A DNA stretch of 64,000 bases from Talpa occidentalis (GCF_014898055.3 NW_023601543.1:63253782-63317781); one strand, 5' to 3'. Shown: positions 21,710 to 33,845, counted from the stretch's first letter. The notes: generated by a model from the letters alone, not told the origin. Numbers and translations: made by a program.

Positions 21710-22490
21710 AAGGTTTATACTTAATTCATTTGATTTTATACCATCACTGTTTTTTATCTTTTATGTAAAATGTTGATGCCAAACATTGACATAATTACTA
21801 GCCAGACGTGTGTGCGTGCGCACATGAATGTGTGTGGAAATAGCAATATTAATGCTACTAAGACTACTGAAAGCAGTTGAAGGTTTTTTTTAAGAGTGCT
21901 TTGTCCTTAGGGACATCCCACTTAGGTTTGTACAGTCAAAAGGTGGTACTTTAAAGCAATTTGAAAAACGCTTTTTCTCTGTGAGGGCATATGCTACCGA
22001 GCATGAGTGCCAGAATGCATTTGACTGAACCCAAACCAAACCTGAACCGAAACCTGACTGCAAAGGAACCTTCTTTCATTCTAAACTACGCACTGAAGTA
22101 TTTTCCCCCTAACATTTTGAACAAATCAGTCTGCTGAATCCACCCCTATAAGGTTACAGGTAAGGGATTCAAGGTTGTTTGCTTAAAGGTTAGAGGGTAG
22201 AGGATGAGGAAATGTAACCATTTTAGACTACCTGCTTTGGGGAGGGGAAGGGAAATGGACTGAGACATGTAGAGAGATTTCTGATTAGTGCTCTGGACGC
22301 AGAGAGCCCTGAGAAAAGGGCCCCAATTCCTAATGCTACAGTCTGCATGATTGCATCAGATAAGAAGAGAGTGGATGTTGCAATGGTAGGAATGTAAAAG
22401 AACAGGGGACTCAGGGTACTGAGGTACTGGCAACAGAGAAATTGATGTTATACCATAAGACTTTAGGCTGGAAAAGAGAGAAAGTTAAGA
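21710..22490. other. Unassigned sequence, no gene
   Basis: Apart from a short TGTGTGCGTGCGC tract near 21808 and weak repeat-like phrases, nothing is recognised. Confidence 0.3.
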
Positions 22491-22499
22491 GAAAAATAA

Positions 22500-22725
22500 T
22501 GAGAAGCACACACAATGAGTCAGACATTGCACTAAGCACTTTGTATCTGTTAACTCACTTAATCTTTACAACATGCTGAGGCAGGTATTCTTATTATCCC
22601 ATTTTATAGATAAGGAAACTGAAATCCTGAGAAGCTAGTTTGACCAAGGCACACATCTAGTAAGTGGCACAGTCAGAATTTAAACCTAGCAATCTGGCTT
22701 CAGAGACTGAAGCAAAGGGACATTA
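22500..22725 (-). mobile_element. MIR, antisense
   Basis: Reversed MIR core and tail: GCACTAAGCACTTTGTATC, TTAACTCACTTAATC, ATTATCCCATTTTATAGATAAGGAAACTGA and TCTAGTAAGTGGCACAGTCAG. MIR is an ancient tRNA-derived SINE common to mammals. Confidence 0.88.
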
Positions 22726-22779
22726 TTCTATACCCATAATCTGGCAAAACAATTATAAATGCTATTAATACCCATAGCT

Positions 22780-23420
22780 GATGAGGACATAGATTAAATA
22801 GTATTCATGCACAGTGCCAGTGGACATTGAAGTAGTATAGTCATTTTAGAAAGTAATCTTGGTCACATCTCTTAATTTAAAAATATTTCATTTCCCTGGC
22901 AACCGAGCTCCTGGGAATCTGATAGAAATAAAAGTATTAGTAAGTAAGGCATGTGTAAAAGGATGTTTTATTACATCATTGTTCATTCTTGAAAAAAAAG
23001 AAAACCCCGGATGCCAAGTGAAAGCCAGTCAACAGGAGAGTGATTGAATAAATGATAGCACAGACACAACACAACAATTATGCAGCCTCTAAGAAGGATG
23101 AAATAGGACTATACCAAGAGACGTGGGGGAGTTCCACATGGTCTTATGAATTGAAGAAAACAAACCAGGAGGGAAAATAGTGAAAATAAGAAAAGGAATA
23201 AGAAATTTGAATATCATCATGGCTATTAACATCACACATCACAAAAATTGTCATCCAGACTTTTTGTGGTTCCTGAAGAAAGAACACACCACCATCTATG
23301 AAGTAATGAAAATTGGACCTAAATCTGATTAAGCCTCTAGAGCTAACTATAAGCACACTGGAAATACAGGGAGAAGTTATGTTAACCTAGGCCATGGAAA
23401 CACAATCACCAAAATCTAGA
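22780..23420 (+). mobile_element. Old L1 ORF2 3' region, sense
   Basis: Weak but recognisable sense L1 phrases: CTCCTGGGAATCTGATAG, TTGTTCATTCTTGAAAAA and CAACAATTATGCAGCCTC. Highly diverged, no frame. Confidence 0.55.
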
Positions 23421-23885
23421 CTGTGAGAAATACTATAGAACAAATGTCTTGTTCTCTTCAACAACAACAACAAAATACTGCAATGATTAGCCCTTATTTG
23501 GATCTGGATTCAAGCAAACAGGTTACTTTTTAAAAAACCATGTATGACATTTATTGGACAATTAAAAATTTGACATTGATTGGATATACAGTGATATTAA
23601 GGAGTTGTTTTATTTTTCTCCTTTGCTAATGGTTTTGTGGTCTAAAGAATGTCCTAATCTTCTAGAGATGCATATGAATTATTGACAAATGAAATGATCT
23701 GATGTCTGCAAAATAACAAGAGGGCAAGAGTGAGTGGGACATAAACAAAATGAGATTGGCTTTAAGTTGATAAAGTTGAAACTGGATAATAGGTATGTGG
23801 GGTTCATTATTCTAATCTCTTTACTTTTAAAAATATGTCTGAAATCTTCCATTATACATTTTTTCTGAAGTGTGACGAGAGGGAT
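23421..23885. other. Unassigned sequence, no gene
   Basis: Contains a short (CAA)n tract near 23460-23472; otherwise nothing recognised. Confidence 0.3.
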
Positions 23886-24345
23886 GCCAGATATATTCCA
23901 TTTGCCCCTCCAGATCCACTCTCTACGCTTTCCCATCACGCTCTGTGGTTGGGAAGCTGACCTCTATGGTTAGAATCAATGGGTTCCTGTGTCCTCCGCT
24001 GGGTTTGGAAAACAAGGTAACTGTAGGAGAGAGAGAAGGAAAGAACGTGTGGTGTGGGGGTTTTTACTTTCCCAGGCTCTCTCCCTGATGAGTCTGAGTG
24101 AGCTGGCTGCTTCCTCTGATTAACCACAAGTCTTAGCTCCTGCACGGCCCTCTCCACCATCCTTCCATTGCTGATCCTTCCCCTTCCCCAGGGTACTGCC
24201 CTATCCCTAGTGGTTTCACTGGACCACTTGCCCACACTTTTTTAAAATAAATAATCCCTTATTAAACTCTTCTCAAATTACCCAATTTGAGCATGCCATC
24301 TGTTTCTTGCTGGGCCCGTATCTAATACCGGAAGGCAATCTGCAG
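23886..24345 (-). repeat. Unnamed dispersed repeat, copy 1, antisense
   Basis: The reverse complement contains AGCAAGAAACAGATGGCATG, CTCAAATTGGGTAATTTGAG and GAGTTTAATAAGGGA, shared with copies at 34262-34673 and 51696-52175. The following ~350 bases share order (AAACCACTAG, GGATGGTGGAG, GTGGATCTGGA) but are diverged. I do not recognise the family. Confidence 0.6.
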
Positions 24346-25107
24346 CAACAGGCAAAATCAGGAGAGGAAGCCCAGGAGAAAGGGGAGGACACAATAGGAG
24401 GGATTCAAGTGAGAGGAAAGGCAGCGAAGGACAGGCAATAGCTAAAATTAACTGGCAGACCATAGGCCCCAAGCAGGCAGAAGGATTCCAGGTGTAAACA
24501 ACTAACACTGATACATCCCAGTCCCGCTTGAGGGAATTCAGACCTGTAGGACAGGACTGGTTAGGTTACTTGAACTCAAGTTTTCCCAGATGGCTGGGGC
24601 CTGGCAGGCATCTTCAGCTTCTCACCTCCCAGGGGAACCTTAGCTGCCAACAGGGCTCCTGGTGCAGCTGGAAAGACTTGGGGGCCCCTAGGAAAACAGC
24701 CCTTAAATTCCCCCCAGGGAGTTGGGTGAGCAAAATAAATGATGGCTCCATCAAGCTGCAAAATCTAAACCTGGGGGCAGGGGAAGGGTCTCCTTTCCAT
24801 GCTGACATCCTGGCCCTAAACAGCTTAAGAAACTGGGCGGTAATGTTACACAAACACGTGGTTCCCTAACTCTACTGGACCAGCTTTGAAGTCTTTTATT
24901 GGCAAACTTAAAGGAGTACAAGCAGTTGTTGAGATATAACGATGCACACCTGAAACCCATGGTACAGCGTGATTTCTGGAAAAGATAGTTTTAATTTTAA
25001 ACTACCTACATTTAAGATTTTATATAGCTGATAGCCCAAAAATGGTTCAGAAATTCAAAGTATGACCCAATACACAGTGCAAGTTCTTCCTCTAGTGCCT
25101 GCCCCCA
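24346..25107. other. Unassigned sequence, no gene
   Basis: Moderately GC-rich. Several short frames occur on both strands, none with coding signs. The left part may extend the repeat at 23886-24345. Confidence 0.3.
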
Positions 25108-25540
25108 TGTAAGGCCAGGAATGGCCACTGAGCAGGTTTTCTGATCCCATGCAGACCGGGTAAAGGAGGAGTCAGAGTCCTCAGTGGTTTTTTGCAGGTC
25201 TTTTATTGGGGTTCAGCAGGTATGTGGCAGGCAGGGGTGCTGGGGGGCTGGGAGGCTGGCAGTCCTCCCAGCCCCCAGCTTCACTCTATCTGGGCTCTCT
25301 GGCGTTCTCTGCTTCTGCTTCGGGCTTCTCTTTCGGCTTCTACTTTGACTTCTTCTGCTGCTGGTGTCCCCGTGACGCCGCCCTTAAAAGCACAATCTTA
25401 GCCCAGGTGAATTCCATCTACCTATGCCCACACCCTACTCCAGGTGCCCACCATCAGGCATGCATTCAGGACCTCAAGGATCCATCATCTATCCTTATGG
25501 CAGGAGGGCAGAAAAGCCTGACATTTTTCCTTACCCTACA
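25108..25540 (-). mobile_element. ERV solo LTR, 5-bp TSD family, minus strand
   Basis: On the minus strand it runs from TGTAGGGTAAGGAAAAATG to GGCCATTCCTGGCCTTACA. Both flanks read CCCCA (25103-25107 and 25541-25545), a perfect 5-bp TSD. The AATAAAAGACC polyadenylation region and the CCGGGAGG/AGCACC block match the two-LTR element at 34674-36692. It lacks internal sequence, so it is a solo LTR formed by LTR-LTR recombination. Confidence 0.93.
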
Positions 25541-25574
25541 CCCCATCTGCCCAATTCCTCCCTAGCCTCACCAA

Positions 25575-26075
25575 CTAGGCAGCCACTATAACCTTCCTCA
25601 GATTTTTATTTTAATGCAGGTAGGAACAAGTGTGAACACACACCTTCACTCTTCTCCTTTTGACATGAGGTATGCTCTGTTCTGCTTTTATCCCTTAAAA
25701 ACATACTGGAGTTCTTCCCATGTTGATACAGGTGCCGAGTGTCCTTTCTTTCAATTATGTGGTATTCTGTTGTACAGTAGTGTACTTAATCATCCCCACT
25801 GATAGAAATTTAAGGTGCTTGCAATCTTTTGCTATTACTAACAATATTCATGTGTTGAATGAATGAATGCATGAACAGGTGAAGGTTCTAATAGATAACT
25901 TTATATACGGATCATTTCCCATGTCAATAATGTATCTGTAGGGTAAATTCCTGGAAGTGAAATTACTGAATCAAAAATCATATGTTCTTGTAATTTTGAT
26001 AAATACTGCTAAATTGACTTTTGTGGAGGTTGTGCAAGTTTACACTCCTACCCAGCAATGTCTGAGAGTGGCCTA
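25575..26075 (-). mobile_element. Old L1, antisense
   Basis: Reversed L1 ORF2 3' phrases: GGTATTCTGTTGTACAGTAG, GTATCTGTAGGGTAAATTCCTGGAAGTG, AAATACTGCTAAATTGAC and TTTACACTCCTACCCAGCAATG. Confidence 0.75.
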
Positions 26076-26199
26076 GGCCCTTTAAAGATAGCTGTGTCAG
26101 GGGTGGAATGTCCCCCATGATTGCCTCAATTGAAGTTAGTGCCCTTTGGACTCCATCAGACCAGCTGCATTCCCATATTCCTGAATCCGGGCCAGACCT

Positions 26200-26690
26200 T
26201 CTATATGTTTTCTGTTGCCGTGTAACAAATTACCACAAACTTAGTGACTTAAAACAACATGAATTTATTATTCACAGTTTCATGGCTGAGAAATCCTGGC
26301 ACAGGTTGGCTGGGAGAGTCTGGCACAAGTTCTTCTGCTCAGGGTCTCAGCAGGCTGAAATGAAGGAGTCAACCAGATGGGGCTGTGATTTCATCTGAGG
26401 CTCCATGTCCTCTTCCAAGCTCATTTAGATTACTGGCAGAATGCATTTTCTTAAAGTTGTAAGACTGAGATCCCCATTTTCTGGTTGGTTGCTGGCTAGG
26501 GATTTGTCTCAGCATCTGCAGAGTGCCCACAGGTCCCAGGTGTGCGGCCCTCTCATAACCTGGCAGCTCTATCTGCGGATTATCTCCCTCCAGTTTGCTA
26601 TGGCAGAATGTTGCGCGATATAATTTAATCATTGGAATGATTATCTGACTGTATTCACAGATCCTGCCAACACACAAAGTGGGGGGGATG
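26200..26690. repeat. Ancient interspersed repeat, family not assigned
   Basis: The phrase GTTGCCGTGTAACAAATTACCACAAACTTAGTGACTTAAAACAACATGAATTTATT is a widely dispersed mammalian repeat pattern I recognise but cannot name. The following ~400 bases (CTGAGAAATCCTGGCACAGG, GGCTGTGATTTCATCTGAGGC) fit the same unit. Confidence 0.6.
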
Positions 26691-26953
26691 GTGCAGCAGG
26701 AATCTTGGAGGCCATCTTGGAATTATGCCTACCATACCTTCATTTGTTCCTGACTCCAGCTTTGTTAAAAGCCGTTAGCTTCAGCCTGAAGTCTGGCTCC
26801 TGCTGACTTAGCTGCTGTCCCTGTTTTGGGACTCCATGCAACACCTTTTCTATCCTTGTTTGTATTAGGGCCCCTCCTGTTTGGTTCTTGCCTACAGCGT
26901 GCCTCAGTTTCCTGATTGCTAACTGCATAGCCAGACTCTTCTAAAGACCACAT
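26691..26953. other. Unassigned sequence, no gene
   Basis: No recognised feature; it ends at the left TSD of the solo LTR. Confidence 0.3.
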
Positions 26954-27389
26954 TGTAGGGTAAGGAAAAATGCCAGGCTTTTCTGCCCTCCCGCCATCAG
27001 GATATATGATGGATCCTTGCGGTCCTGAATGCATGCCTGATGGCGGGCACCTGGAGTAGGGTGTGGGCCTAGGTAGATGGGATTCACCTGGGCTGAGACT
27101 GGGCTTTTTTAAGGGCGGTGTCATGGGGACGCCAGCAGAAGCCGAAAGAGAAGCCGAGAGAGAAGAGAAGCAGAAGCTGAGAGAAGTCCGGAGAACCCAG
27201 ATAGAATGAAGACTTGCTGGGGGCTGGGAGGCCTGCCAGCCTCCCGGCCCCCCAGCACCTTTACCTGCTGTGTACTGGGTAAATCCCAATAAAAGACCTG
27301 GAAAAACCATTGAGGGCTGCAGGACTCCTCCTTTACCCGGTCTGCTGGATCCTAGAAAACATGCTCAGTGGCCATTCCTGCTCCTTACA
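26954..27389 (+). mobile_element. ERV solo LTR, 5-bp TSD family, plus strand
   Basis: Runs from TGTAGGGTAAGGAAAAATG to CTGCTCCTTACA. The perfect TSD CACAT is at 26949-26953 and 27390-27394. AATAAAAGACC lies near 27289. Its 3' end (CAGTGGCCATTCCTG) pairs it with the copy at 25108-25540 as one LTR subtype. A 181-aa antisense frame across it is fortuitous. Confidence 0.95.
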
Positions 27390-27394
27390 CACAT

Positions 27395-27653
27395 CATTTT
27401 ATCAGGTGACTTTCAGTTGCCTTCTTCTAGCAATAGGCGCCCCTGTTTCAGCTAACTGGTGAAGGTCAGCCCTTCTGGAGTAGGACTCAGAACCTGTGGA
27501 CAATATGGACCAAATACTAAGCCCCTTGAGCAAACACAGCAATCACTTCCTTGTTCCTCCTCCCTCTCTTTTTCCTCTGAATACTCAATTTTCAAGGACT
27601 CCCACGATGATTCATTAATGCTGTTATCTTCAGGGTCATGTCTTTAAAATATC
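27395..27653. other. Unassigned sequence, no gene
   Basis: Nothing recognised between the solo LTR and the L1 insertion. Confidence 0.3.
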
Positions 27654-27668
27654 CTTTCCCCAGATCTT

Positions 27669-28032
27669 CTTTTTTTAATTTAAATTTTATTTTTGTATTC
27701 CCCATACAATTGTGGCCCCCTTATTTTCACCCCAATCCTCCCCTCCCCGCCCCCACCCCCTTAGAGTGTCTCTGGTTCATAGTTGTTGATTTTGATTTTC
27801 ACTTTCTTATAGGTATTCTTTTTCCTGGTCCCTTATTTAGGTTTTCTAGATTCCTGCTATGAGTGAGACATCCGGTATTTTTCTTTTCTCTTTCTGGCTT
27901 ATTTCGCTGAGCATGATCCCTTCCAGCACCATCCATGTTGCTGCAATTGCATGTGTTTATCTTTTTTGAATGCTGAGTAATATTCCTTGGTGTATATGGA
28001 CCACATCTTCTTGGTCCAGTCATCTATTTTTA
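27669..28032 (-). mobile_element. 5'-truncated young L1 3' end, antisense
   Basis: Reversed 3'UTR with a C-rich block (CCCCTCCCCGCCCCCACCCCC), then CTGGCTTATTTCGCTGAGCATGATCC and CCATGTTGCTGCAATTGCATG. The 15-bp TSD CTTTCCCCAGATCTT (27654-27668) recurs with one mismatch at 28033-28047. It matches the L1 at 42386-42949 over the same region. Confidence 0.93.
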
Positions 28033-28047
28033 CTTTCCCTAGATCTT

Positions 28048-28339
28048 TTAGTCCTCACATGGTCCTCCTTAAAGTCAGAATGACTAAATTTTTAGTAGAA
28101 TTCCTTCTTAAGATAAAGTTCCTAAACTTCTTAACTTACCAAAAAGAGATACTGGATCCAAGAATCTCTTATCCTTCCTCTCCCCATCCCTTCCACCACC
28201 TTTTCTGCCAGAATGCCACAACGGGAATTACAGGAGTTCCCTCCTCTTCTGTTTGCTAGAAAATATGATATGAAATTTGGTATAACTTCTTCTCCAAATA
28301 CAACTGACAATAGATATTTCTTTTGGGGGAGTTTTAAAA
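28048..28339. other. Unassigned sequence, no gene
   Basis: No recognised feature. Confidence 0.3.
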
Positions 28340-28671
28340 TACAAATTCAATTAACCTATTTCATATTGAGTTGCTGCATTTTCTTTTTTTTTGAACATAC
28401 TTTGTGGTTCTGTTGCTTGAGGCATACACATTTAGGAATACCATGTCCTTTTGCTGCATTGACCCTTTTACTGTTATATAATGTACTTCTCTGCCTCTGG
28501 TAATTTTCTTCTCTGGAGTCTACTTTATATGATATTAATATGACTATCTTACTTTATCTTGATTAATGTTTGCATTATATATCTTTTTCCATTCTTTTAT
28601 TTCCAGTCAGCCTTCATCATTATATTTGAAATAAATTTCTTGTAGGCAGTAGATACTTGAGTCATGCGCTT

Positions 28672-29080
28672 TATTTTTTATATTTTTAAAATTTATTTAT
28701 TAGATATATTTCACATCATTTTTTTTAAAGATTTATGTATGCATACAAGAACTGGGGTACAGGCCAGAGGTGCAGGGGGGCAATGAGAGTATTCACCAGA
28801 GACAGAGTGGGGAACAGAACACGCAGACTGACTGAAATACACTGCTGAGGGGATCAGCGGGTGAGACAGGAGAGGTCTGCTGTGTCATGTGGGTAGCTCC
28901 CTGGCTGGCAGACAGCCTCATAGTGCTGTGCTTAACCCCTTGTGCCACCAGGGAGGCCCTATATCATTGTTCAATTTTAAACAATGTTTGTTTTTTTTTC
29001 CCCCTCAGGGGTAGTCCCCATAGAATTTCCTCCACTAATTCACCCGTGCACCATCACCACAGTCCCTTGTGCTCCTAATC
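28672..29080 (-). mobile_element. L1 3'-end fragment, antisense, nested
   Basis: Contains the AATTTATTTATTAGATATATTTCACATC and CCCCATAGAATTTCC phrases of the same 3' end type as 20463-20970, inserted into the older L1. Boundaries are approximate; no TSD confirmed. Confidence 0.65.
28719..28959 (-). mobile_element. SINE, older subfamily, B-box region deleted
   Basis: Minus-strand copy in which CTCCCTGGCTGGC joins directly to AGACAGCCTCATAGTG. About 35 bases that hold the B box in sister copies are missing. Confidence 0.92.
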
Positions 29081-30431
29081 CACTCAAAGATTATGCATAT
29101 GTACATAACTTACTGAGTCTACTTGTGTCATCATTTTACCAGTTTGAGTGTAGTGTAGAAACCTCCAGTCCCTTTGCGTATATTTACCCTCCTTCATCTA
29201 CAATTGTCTTGAATGTTTCCTCTATGAACATGTAAAACAGACAGCTTTATAATTTTTGTTTCAAGTATCACCCATAACTTATAAAGCTCAGGAGAAGGAA
29301 AGTCATGTTCTCTCTTCCTTCCTCATGTTCTAAGTTTCTTTTATCATTTCCTTTCTTTTTAGTCAACTTCCTTTAGTCATTCTTTAGGGTAGATCTGTTG
29401 GCAACAAAGTCTTACTTTCCTGACATCTGAGAATGTCTTGATTTTCCCTTCATTCCTGAGGAATATTTTTACTGGAAATAGGAATCTGGGTTGACGGTTC
29501 TTTTCTTTTGATATTTAAAAAGATAATGTGGCACCACCTTTTAGCTTTATTTCCTCATGAGAAAACCCTTGTTATTTAAGTTGTTGTTCTCTGTCATAAG
29601 GAATAATTTCTCCCTTGTTTTGTCTTTAGTTTTCAGAAGTTTGATTATGTTTCTTGCTTTGTATTTCCTTGGGCTTATCCTGTTTGAGGTTCACTGAATT
29701 TATAGTTTGTATCTTTTGCCAAATTTGGAACATTTTCAGCCATTATTTCTTTGCATACTTTTTTAGTCCTATTTGTTCCTCTTTTTTTTTGGATTCTAAT
29801 AATACCAATACTAAATCTTTTGCTAAAGTCCTAAATGTCCCTGAAGCTCTCTTGCTCTGTTTGTTTACCTCTTTATTTTTTTTTTTTCAGTCTAATTTCT
29901 CTCTATTCAGACTGGGTAATTTATTGTTCTGCTTTTCAGTTCACTGATTCTTTCCGTTATCTCTTCTATTCTGCTATTGAGCCCATCCATTGAGTTTTAA
30001 AATGTTGGTTATTGTATTTTTCAATGTAAATTTTCCATTTGGTTCTTCTTTATATCTTATTTCTTTAATAGATATTTTGGTATTTTCTATTTTTCATTTG
30101 TGTCCAGTGTGTTTATAATTGTTCACTGAATTGTTTTTATGATGGTTGCTTTAAAACCTATGTTAGGTAGTTTTAACATATATTTCACCTCTGTGTTGCC
30201 ATTTATAGGTTATCTTTTATTTCCCATTTAGCTTGAGATCTTCCCCATTCCTAGTATCATAAGTGACTTTTGATTGAAACCTGGACATTTTTGAAATTAT
30301 GTTGTGATTCTGTGTCTTATTTATCCTTCTGTTTTAGCTGTTTTTCGTTTTTCCTTGAGACATCTCCAGCAAGAAAAGTGGGTTGTCTTCCTTATAATTA
30401 CTAGGTCAGCATAGAAATCCAGTTAGCCTCT

Positions 30432-30638
30432 GTGCCTCCGTGGTGGTGTAGGGGTTAGAATCAGTGCTATCACTACCACAGCCTGAGTTGGATCCCTGGC
30501 TAGGGAGCTAACCCACATATGGTGCAGTAGACCTCTCCTGTCTCACCTGTTCTGCTCCCCACTCTGTCTCTGGTGAATCCTCTCACCCCTGGCCTATACC
30601 CCAGTTTGTCTATGCATAAATAATTTTTTTTTAAAAAA
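30432..30638 (+). mobile_element. SINE, old diverged copy
   Basis: A shortened plus-strand copy with GGTGGTGTAGGGGTTAGAATC and a B box decayed to GAGTTGGATCCC. The aged TSD AGAAATCCAGTTAGCCTCT (30413-30431) matches 30639-30657 at 16 of 19 positions. The internal CAGCAGTGTA segment is missing. Confidence 0.88.
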
Positions 30639-31384
30639 AGAAATCTACTTAACCTCTATTGACATCTGTTGGAGAGGGTTCCTTTTTATTGCTGGATGAA
30701 ATGGAAGTTTAGACTTCCCACTCAGTCACCACTGACTAGGGAAAGAATGGCCTCAATATCACTGAGCAGTGGTGAAAGTCCTGACTCTACTAGGCTTCTT
30801 CTGATATCACTCCAGCAAGAAGGACACGAGGTAGAAGTATAGTTCCCCATGTGGTTTCCTTGTTAACATCCAGCAGGGACGAACAAGCTAGCTCCATAAT
30901 GTGGCCTTCTCTGATGCCACTCTGTTGGGTAGGTTGAGGTACCTTGCTACAGCCTGACAAGGGAAGAATTCTAAACACTCCATTTGTCCTTTGCTGCCAT
31001 GAGTGGGAGTGGGGCCACAGATTTTAATTTTTCTGTGGTATTTAGTTGAAGTAGAGTAGTTTATTGTCTAAAACTTTACTTCCTATGCTGCTCTTTTCCT
31101 GGTGCTTTGACTAGAAAGAGTATGTTTTTTGAATTTGTACTTGTTCACATTTCTGGGTGCCAGCTTCTTCAGCTACAAATATGGGATATATGAGTCGAAA
31201 AGAAAATCCAGAAGTCACTACCATTTTGTTCCTTGGGTACTGAGCACCTCAGCCAGTCTTTTCTCTTCTCTTTTATATTTGTTGCATGTATAAGTCCAGA
31301 GTTTGTATTTGTACATAATGGGGGCAGGGATAAGGAAAAGTATGTCTGTTCCATCTTCATGGACACAGAAGTCTTCAAGTTTTT

Positions 31385-31975
31385 AAAACTTGTAATGAAA
31401 GTGTAACATACATACAGAACAGGACATATATCTTAGGTAAACAGGTAAGTGAATTTCACAGTACACCCATATAAACAGAACTCAAGTCAAGTAGAATACA
31501 ACCAACTGCTTTTAGAAGCCACCTCATGTCCTCTTTAATAACTAGCCCCCAACTGCAAATTTAACCATATATCCTAACTTCTGACAGTATAGATTAATGC
31601 AGCCTATTTTTACACTTAGATAATGGCCATCTTTATTATTTTTTTAAAGATTTATTTATTTATGCATACAAGAGCTGGGGTACAGGCCAGAGGTGTGGGG
31701 GATGAGAGGATTCACCAGACAGAGTGGGGAACAGAACAGGCAGATTGACTGAAGTACACTGCTGAGGGGAGCAGCGGGCAAGACAGGAGAGGTCTGCTGT
31801 GCCATGTGGGTTGCTCCCTGGGCCGCCAGGGGATCAAACTCATGCTGCAGAGGCTGCGGACAGCTTCATAGGTTGCGTCTTAACCCCTTGCACCACCAGG
31901 GAGGCCCTATAATGGCCGTCTTTAAAGATGGGAATGTTTCTGGGAGATTTAGTGCCTTAAGATGTCACTGACCAA
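31385..31975 (-). mobile_element. Old L1 3' region, antisense, split by a SINE
   Basis: Reversed L1 phrases: GTGTAACATACATACAGAACAGGAC, GTGAATTTCACAGTACACCC and TTTTAGAAGCCACCTCATGTCC. The same region of the family recurs at 59890-60770. Confidence 0.65.
31636..31908 (-). mobile_element. SINE, older subfamily
   Basis: TSD ATAATGGCCATCTTTA at 31620-31635 and, with one change, at 31909-31924. Full-length minus-strand copy. Confidence 0.95.
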
Positions 31976-32039
31976 TGCTTTTCAATGGATCACTTTATCC
32001 AATGAATCACTTTATCATATAATTTTATTTATTTTTAAT

Positions 32040-32255
32040 TATAATAAATAAATTAATAATACTACAAAATACTTTAAAGTTTATAACAACCTTTCTCATG
32101 TTTTATATCATTTGATGCTCACTCACAATGAGGTAAATTAAATTACATTATTATCATTTAAAGTGAGAAAATGGAGGCTCAGAGAAGTTAAATGATTTGT
32201 CTAAGCTCACCTAGGTAGTAGTTAGAGAGATTTAGTAGCTCTGGGAGAAAGTGAT
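32040..32255 (-). mobile_element. MIR-like element, antisense
   Basis: Reversed MIR phrases are present in diverged form: TATCATTTGATGCTCACTC, AAAGTGAGAAAATGGAGGCTCAGAGAAGTTAAATGATTTG and CACCTAGGTAGTAGTTAGAG. Confidence 0.7.
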
Positions 32256-32929
32256 CTTTGTACCTCTATCCACATATCAATTTTAGAGATGGCTCTGATT
32301 GACTCTGATGAGATCATATGACCAGTAAACCCTTACCAAGGTGGGGCAGGGCACCCTGCCTACCAGGGTCATGTGGAGTCGAGGAAAAAAATCTTAAAGA
32401 AACCCAGAGGAAAAACTAAGAGACTATGGTCGACAGAAGAAACTTCAGTCACCATAGCTTCCAGTGGGGGAAAAACCAATTCTACCTATACCTTGATTTT
32501 AATGGCAGTGTTAAAGTAATCAAAACCTCTCTGTATTGACATGAAATGTGATTTTCTGTAACCACATGAAATTTATAACTCAACAGCTCAGAATCACATT
32601 TTGTAAAATCTGAATGGAACTGTAGAGAACATTTATCTCATATAGATGTAGAAAAAGGGGCTGAAAAGAAGATACCTTGCCTAATTTCATATAAATACTA
32701 GCTTTGTGGGTTTTTTCTTCATGTTTATTATAAGAATAATTCTATGATATCGACAATTTTTCGTGAAAAATTTATGCAAAATACAAGGTAAGATCTAGAG
32801 ATCTGCTGGGCAACATAGTACATACAGTTAAACATGTTAACAGGAAGGATCTTATATTCTTACACCTCCCCTGCAAATTCTTACACACCCTCATTCCCTC
32901 AACAAAATCACCATGAAATAACACAAGGA
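32256..32929. other. Unassigned sequence, no gene
   Basis: No recognised feature. Confidence 0.3.
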
Positions 32930-33110
32930 AATTTCTGAAGATGCGGATGTCTGTTATTTTGATTGTGGCAATGGTATCATGAGTGTGTGCATAGGTCCAA
33001 ACCCATTAAGATATATGCATTAAACTTATGTACTTTTTTTGTATCTCAACTATACCTCAATAAAGCTAAAAAGGAAAATTATTCTATAACCGCAATACTA
33101 TATTTTCATG
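32930..33110 (+). mobile_element. Old L1 3'UTR end, sense
   Basis: GGATGTCTGTTATTTTGATTGTGGCAATGG then CTATACCTCAATAAAGCTAAAAAGGAAAA is the standard 3' end of old sense L1s. Confidence 0.75.
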
Positions 33111-33435
33111 TACTCTCCAGTCTTTCTCAAGATACGCACTATTTAGACATAGCTGTAATCACAGTGTACTTTGGCTTTTAAAAAAATGATAAAGGGCCAC
33201 GTATACCTGCTCTCCTAACAACTGCTGGCATATTTTTATACTGTGAAATTTGCAAGTAACTGGCCTATGCCTGCCACCTGCTGAGAAGTGGAAACCCTCC
33301 CGCTTGGTGGTGGGAGCTATTATTTTTGTCCTGTTTCTCTTTAGCTGGATCAGCACCTCCTCCTGACCCAGAAGTTCGCCCTTGAGCAAAGTCCTGTGAT
33401 GGGTGGAGATCTCTGGAGTGTCCTTTTTCTCCCTG
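33111..33435. other. Unassigned sequence, no gene
   Basis: No recognised feature; ends at the left TSD of the next LTR. Confidence 0.3.
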
Positions 33436-33840
33436 TGTAGGGACAGGAAGGACACAGTGCAGGTTTTCTGATCCAGCAGACCGGGTAAAGGAGGAGTCAG
33501 AGTCCTCAGTGGCTTTTGCAGGTCTTTTTATTGGGATTTACCCAGTACACAGCAGGCAGGGGTGCTGGGGGGCCGGGAGGCTGGCAGTCCTCCCAGCCCC
33601 CAGCAAATCTTCACTCTTTCTGGGCTCTCTCTGGCGTTCTCTCGGCTTCTCTTCTTCTTCTCTCAGCTTCTCTGCTCCCGCTGGCGTCCCCGTGACGCCG
33701 CCCTTAAAAGTCCAGTCTCTCAGCCCAGGTGTACCCACTCCAGGTGCCGCCATCAGGCATGCATTCAGGACTGCAGGGTTCCCTCATCTATCCTGATGGT
33801 GGGAGGGCAGAAAAGCCTGATACCTTTTACCTACCCTACA
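33436..33840 (-). mobile_element. ERV solo LTR, 5-bp TSD family, minus strand
   Basis: Reversed termini TGTAGGG...CCCTACA with a perfect CCCTG duplication at 33431-33435 and 33841-33845. At 405 bases it is about 30 shorter than its sisters, from deletions around 33645-33740. It belongs to the same family as the element at 34674-36692. Confidence 0.94.
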
Positions 33841-33845
33841 CCCTG

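Larger units (their letters stand above)
28340..31140 (-). mobile_element. Old L1, antisense, nearly 5' complete
   Basis: Reversed ORF2 sequence at the left (AGTCAGCCTTCATCATTATATTTGAAATAAATTTCTTG), ORF1-like in the middle (TTTAGCTTTATTTCCTCATGAG, GGACATTTTTGAAATTATG) and 5'UTR-like repeats at about 30700-31000 (GGCTTCTTCTGATATCACTCCAGCAAG, GGCCTTCTCTGATGCCACTC). The 5' repeats are the antisense of those at 860-1440. A second L1 (about 28672-29080) and two SINEs interrupt it. Confidence 0.75.

Noticed and set aside
26765..27310. 181-codon antisense reading frame
   Set aside because: Most of it is the antisense of a solo LTR; sister LTRs give similar antisense frames of other lengths.
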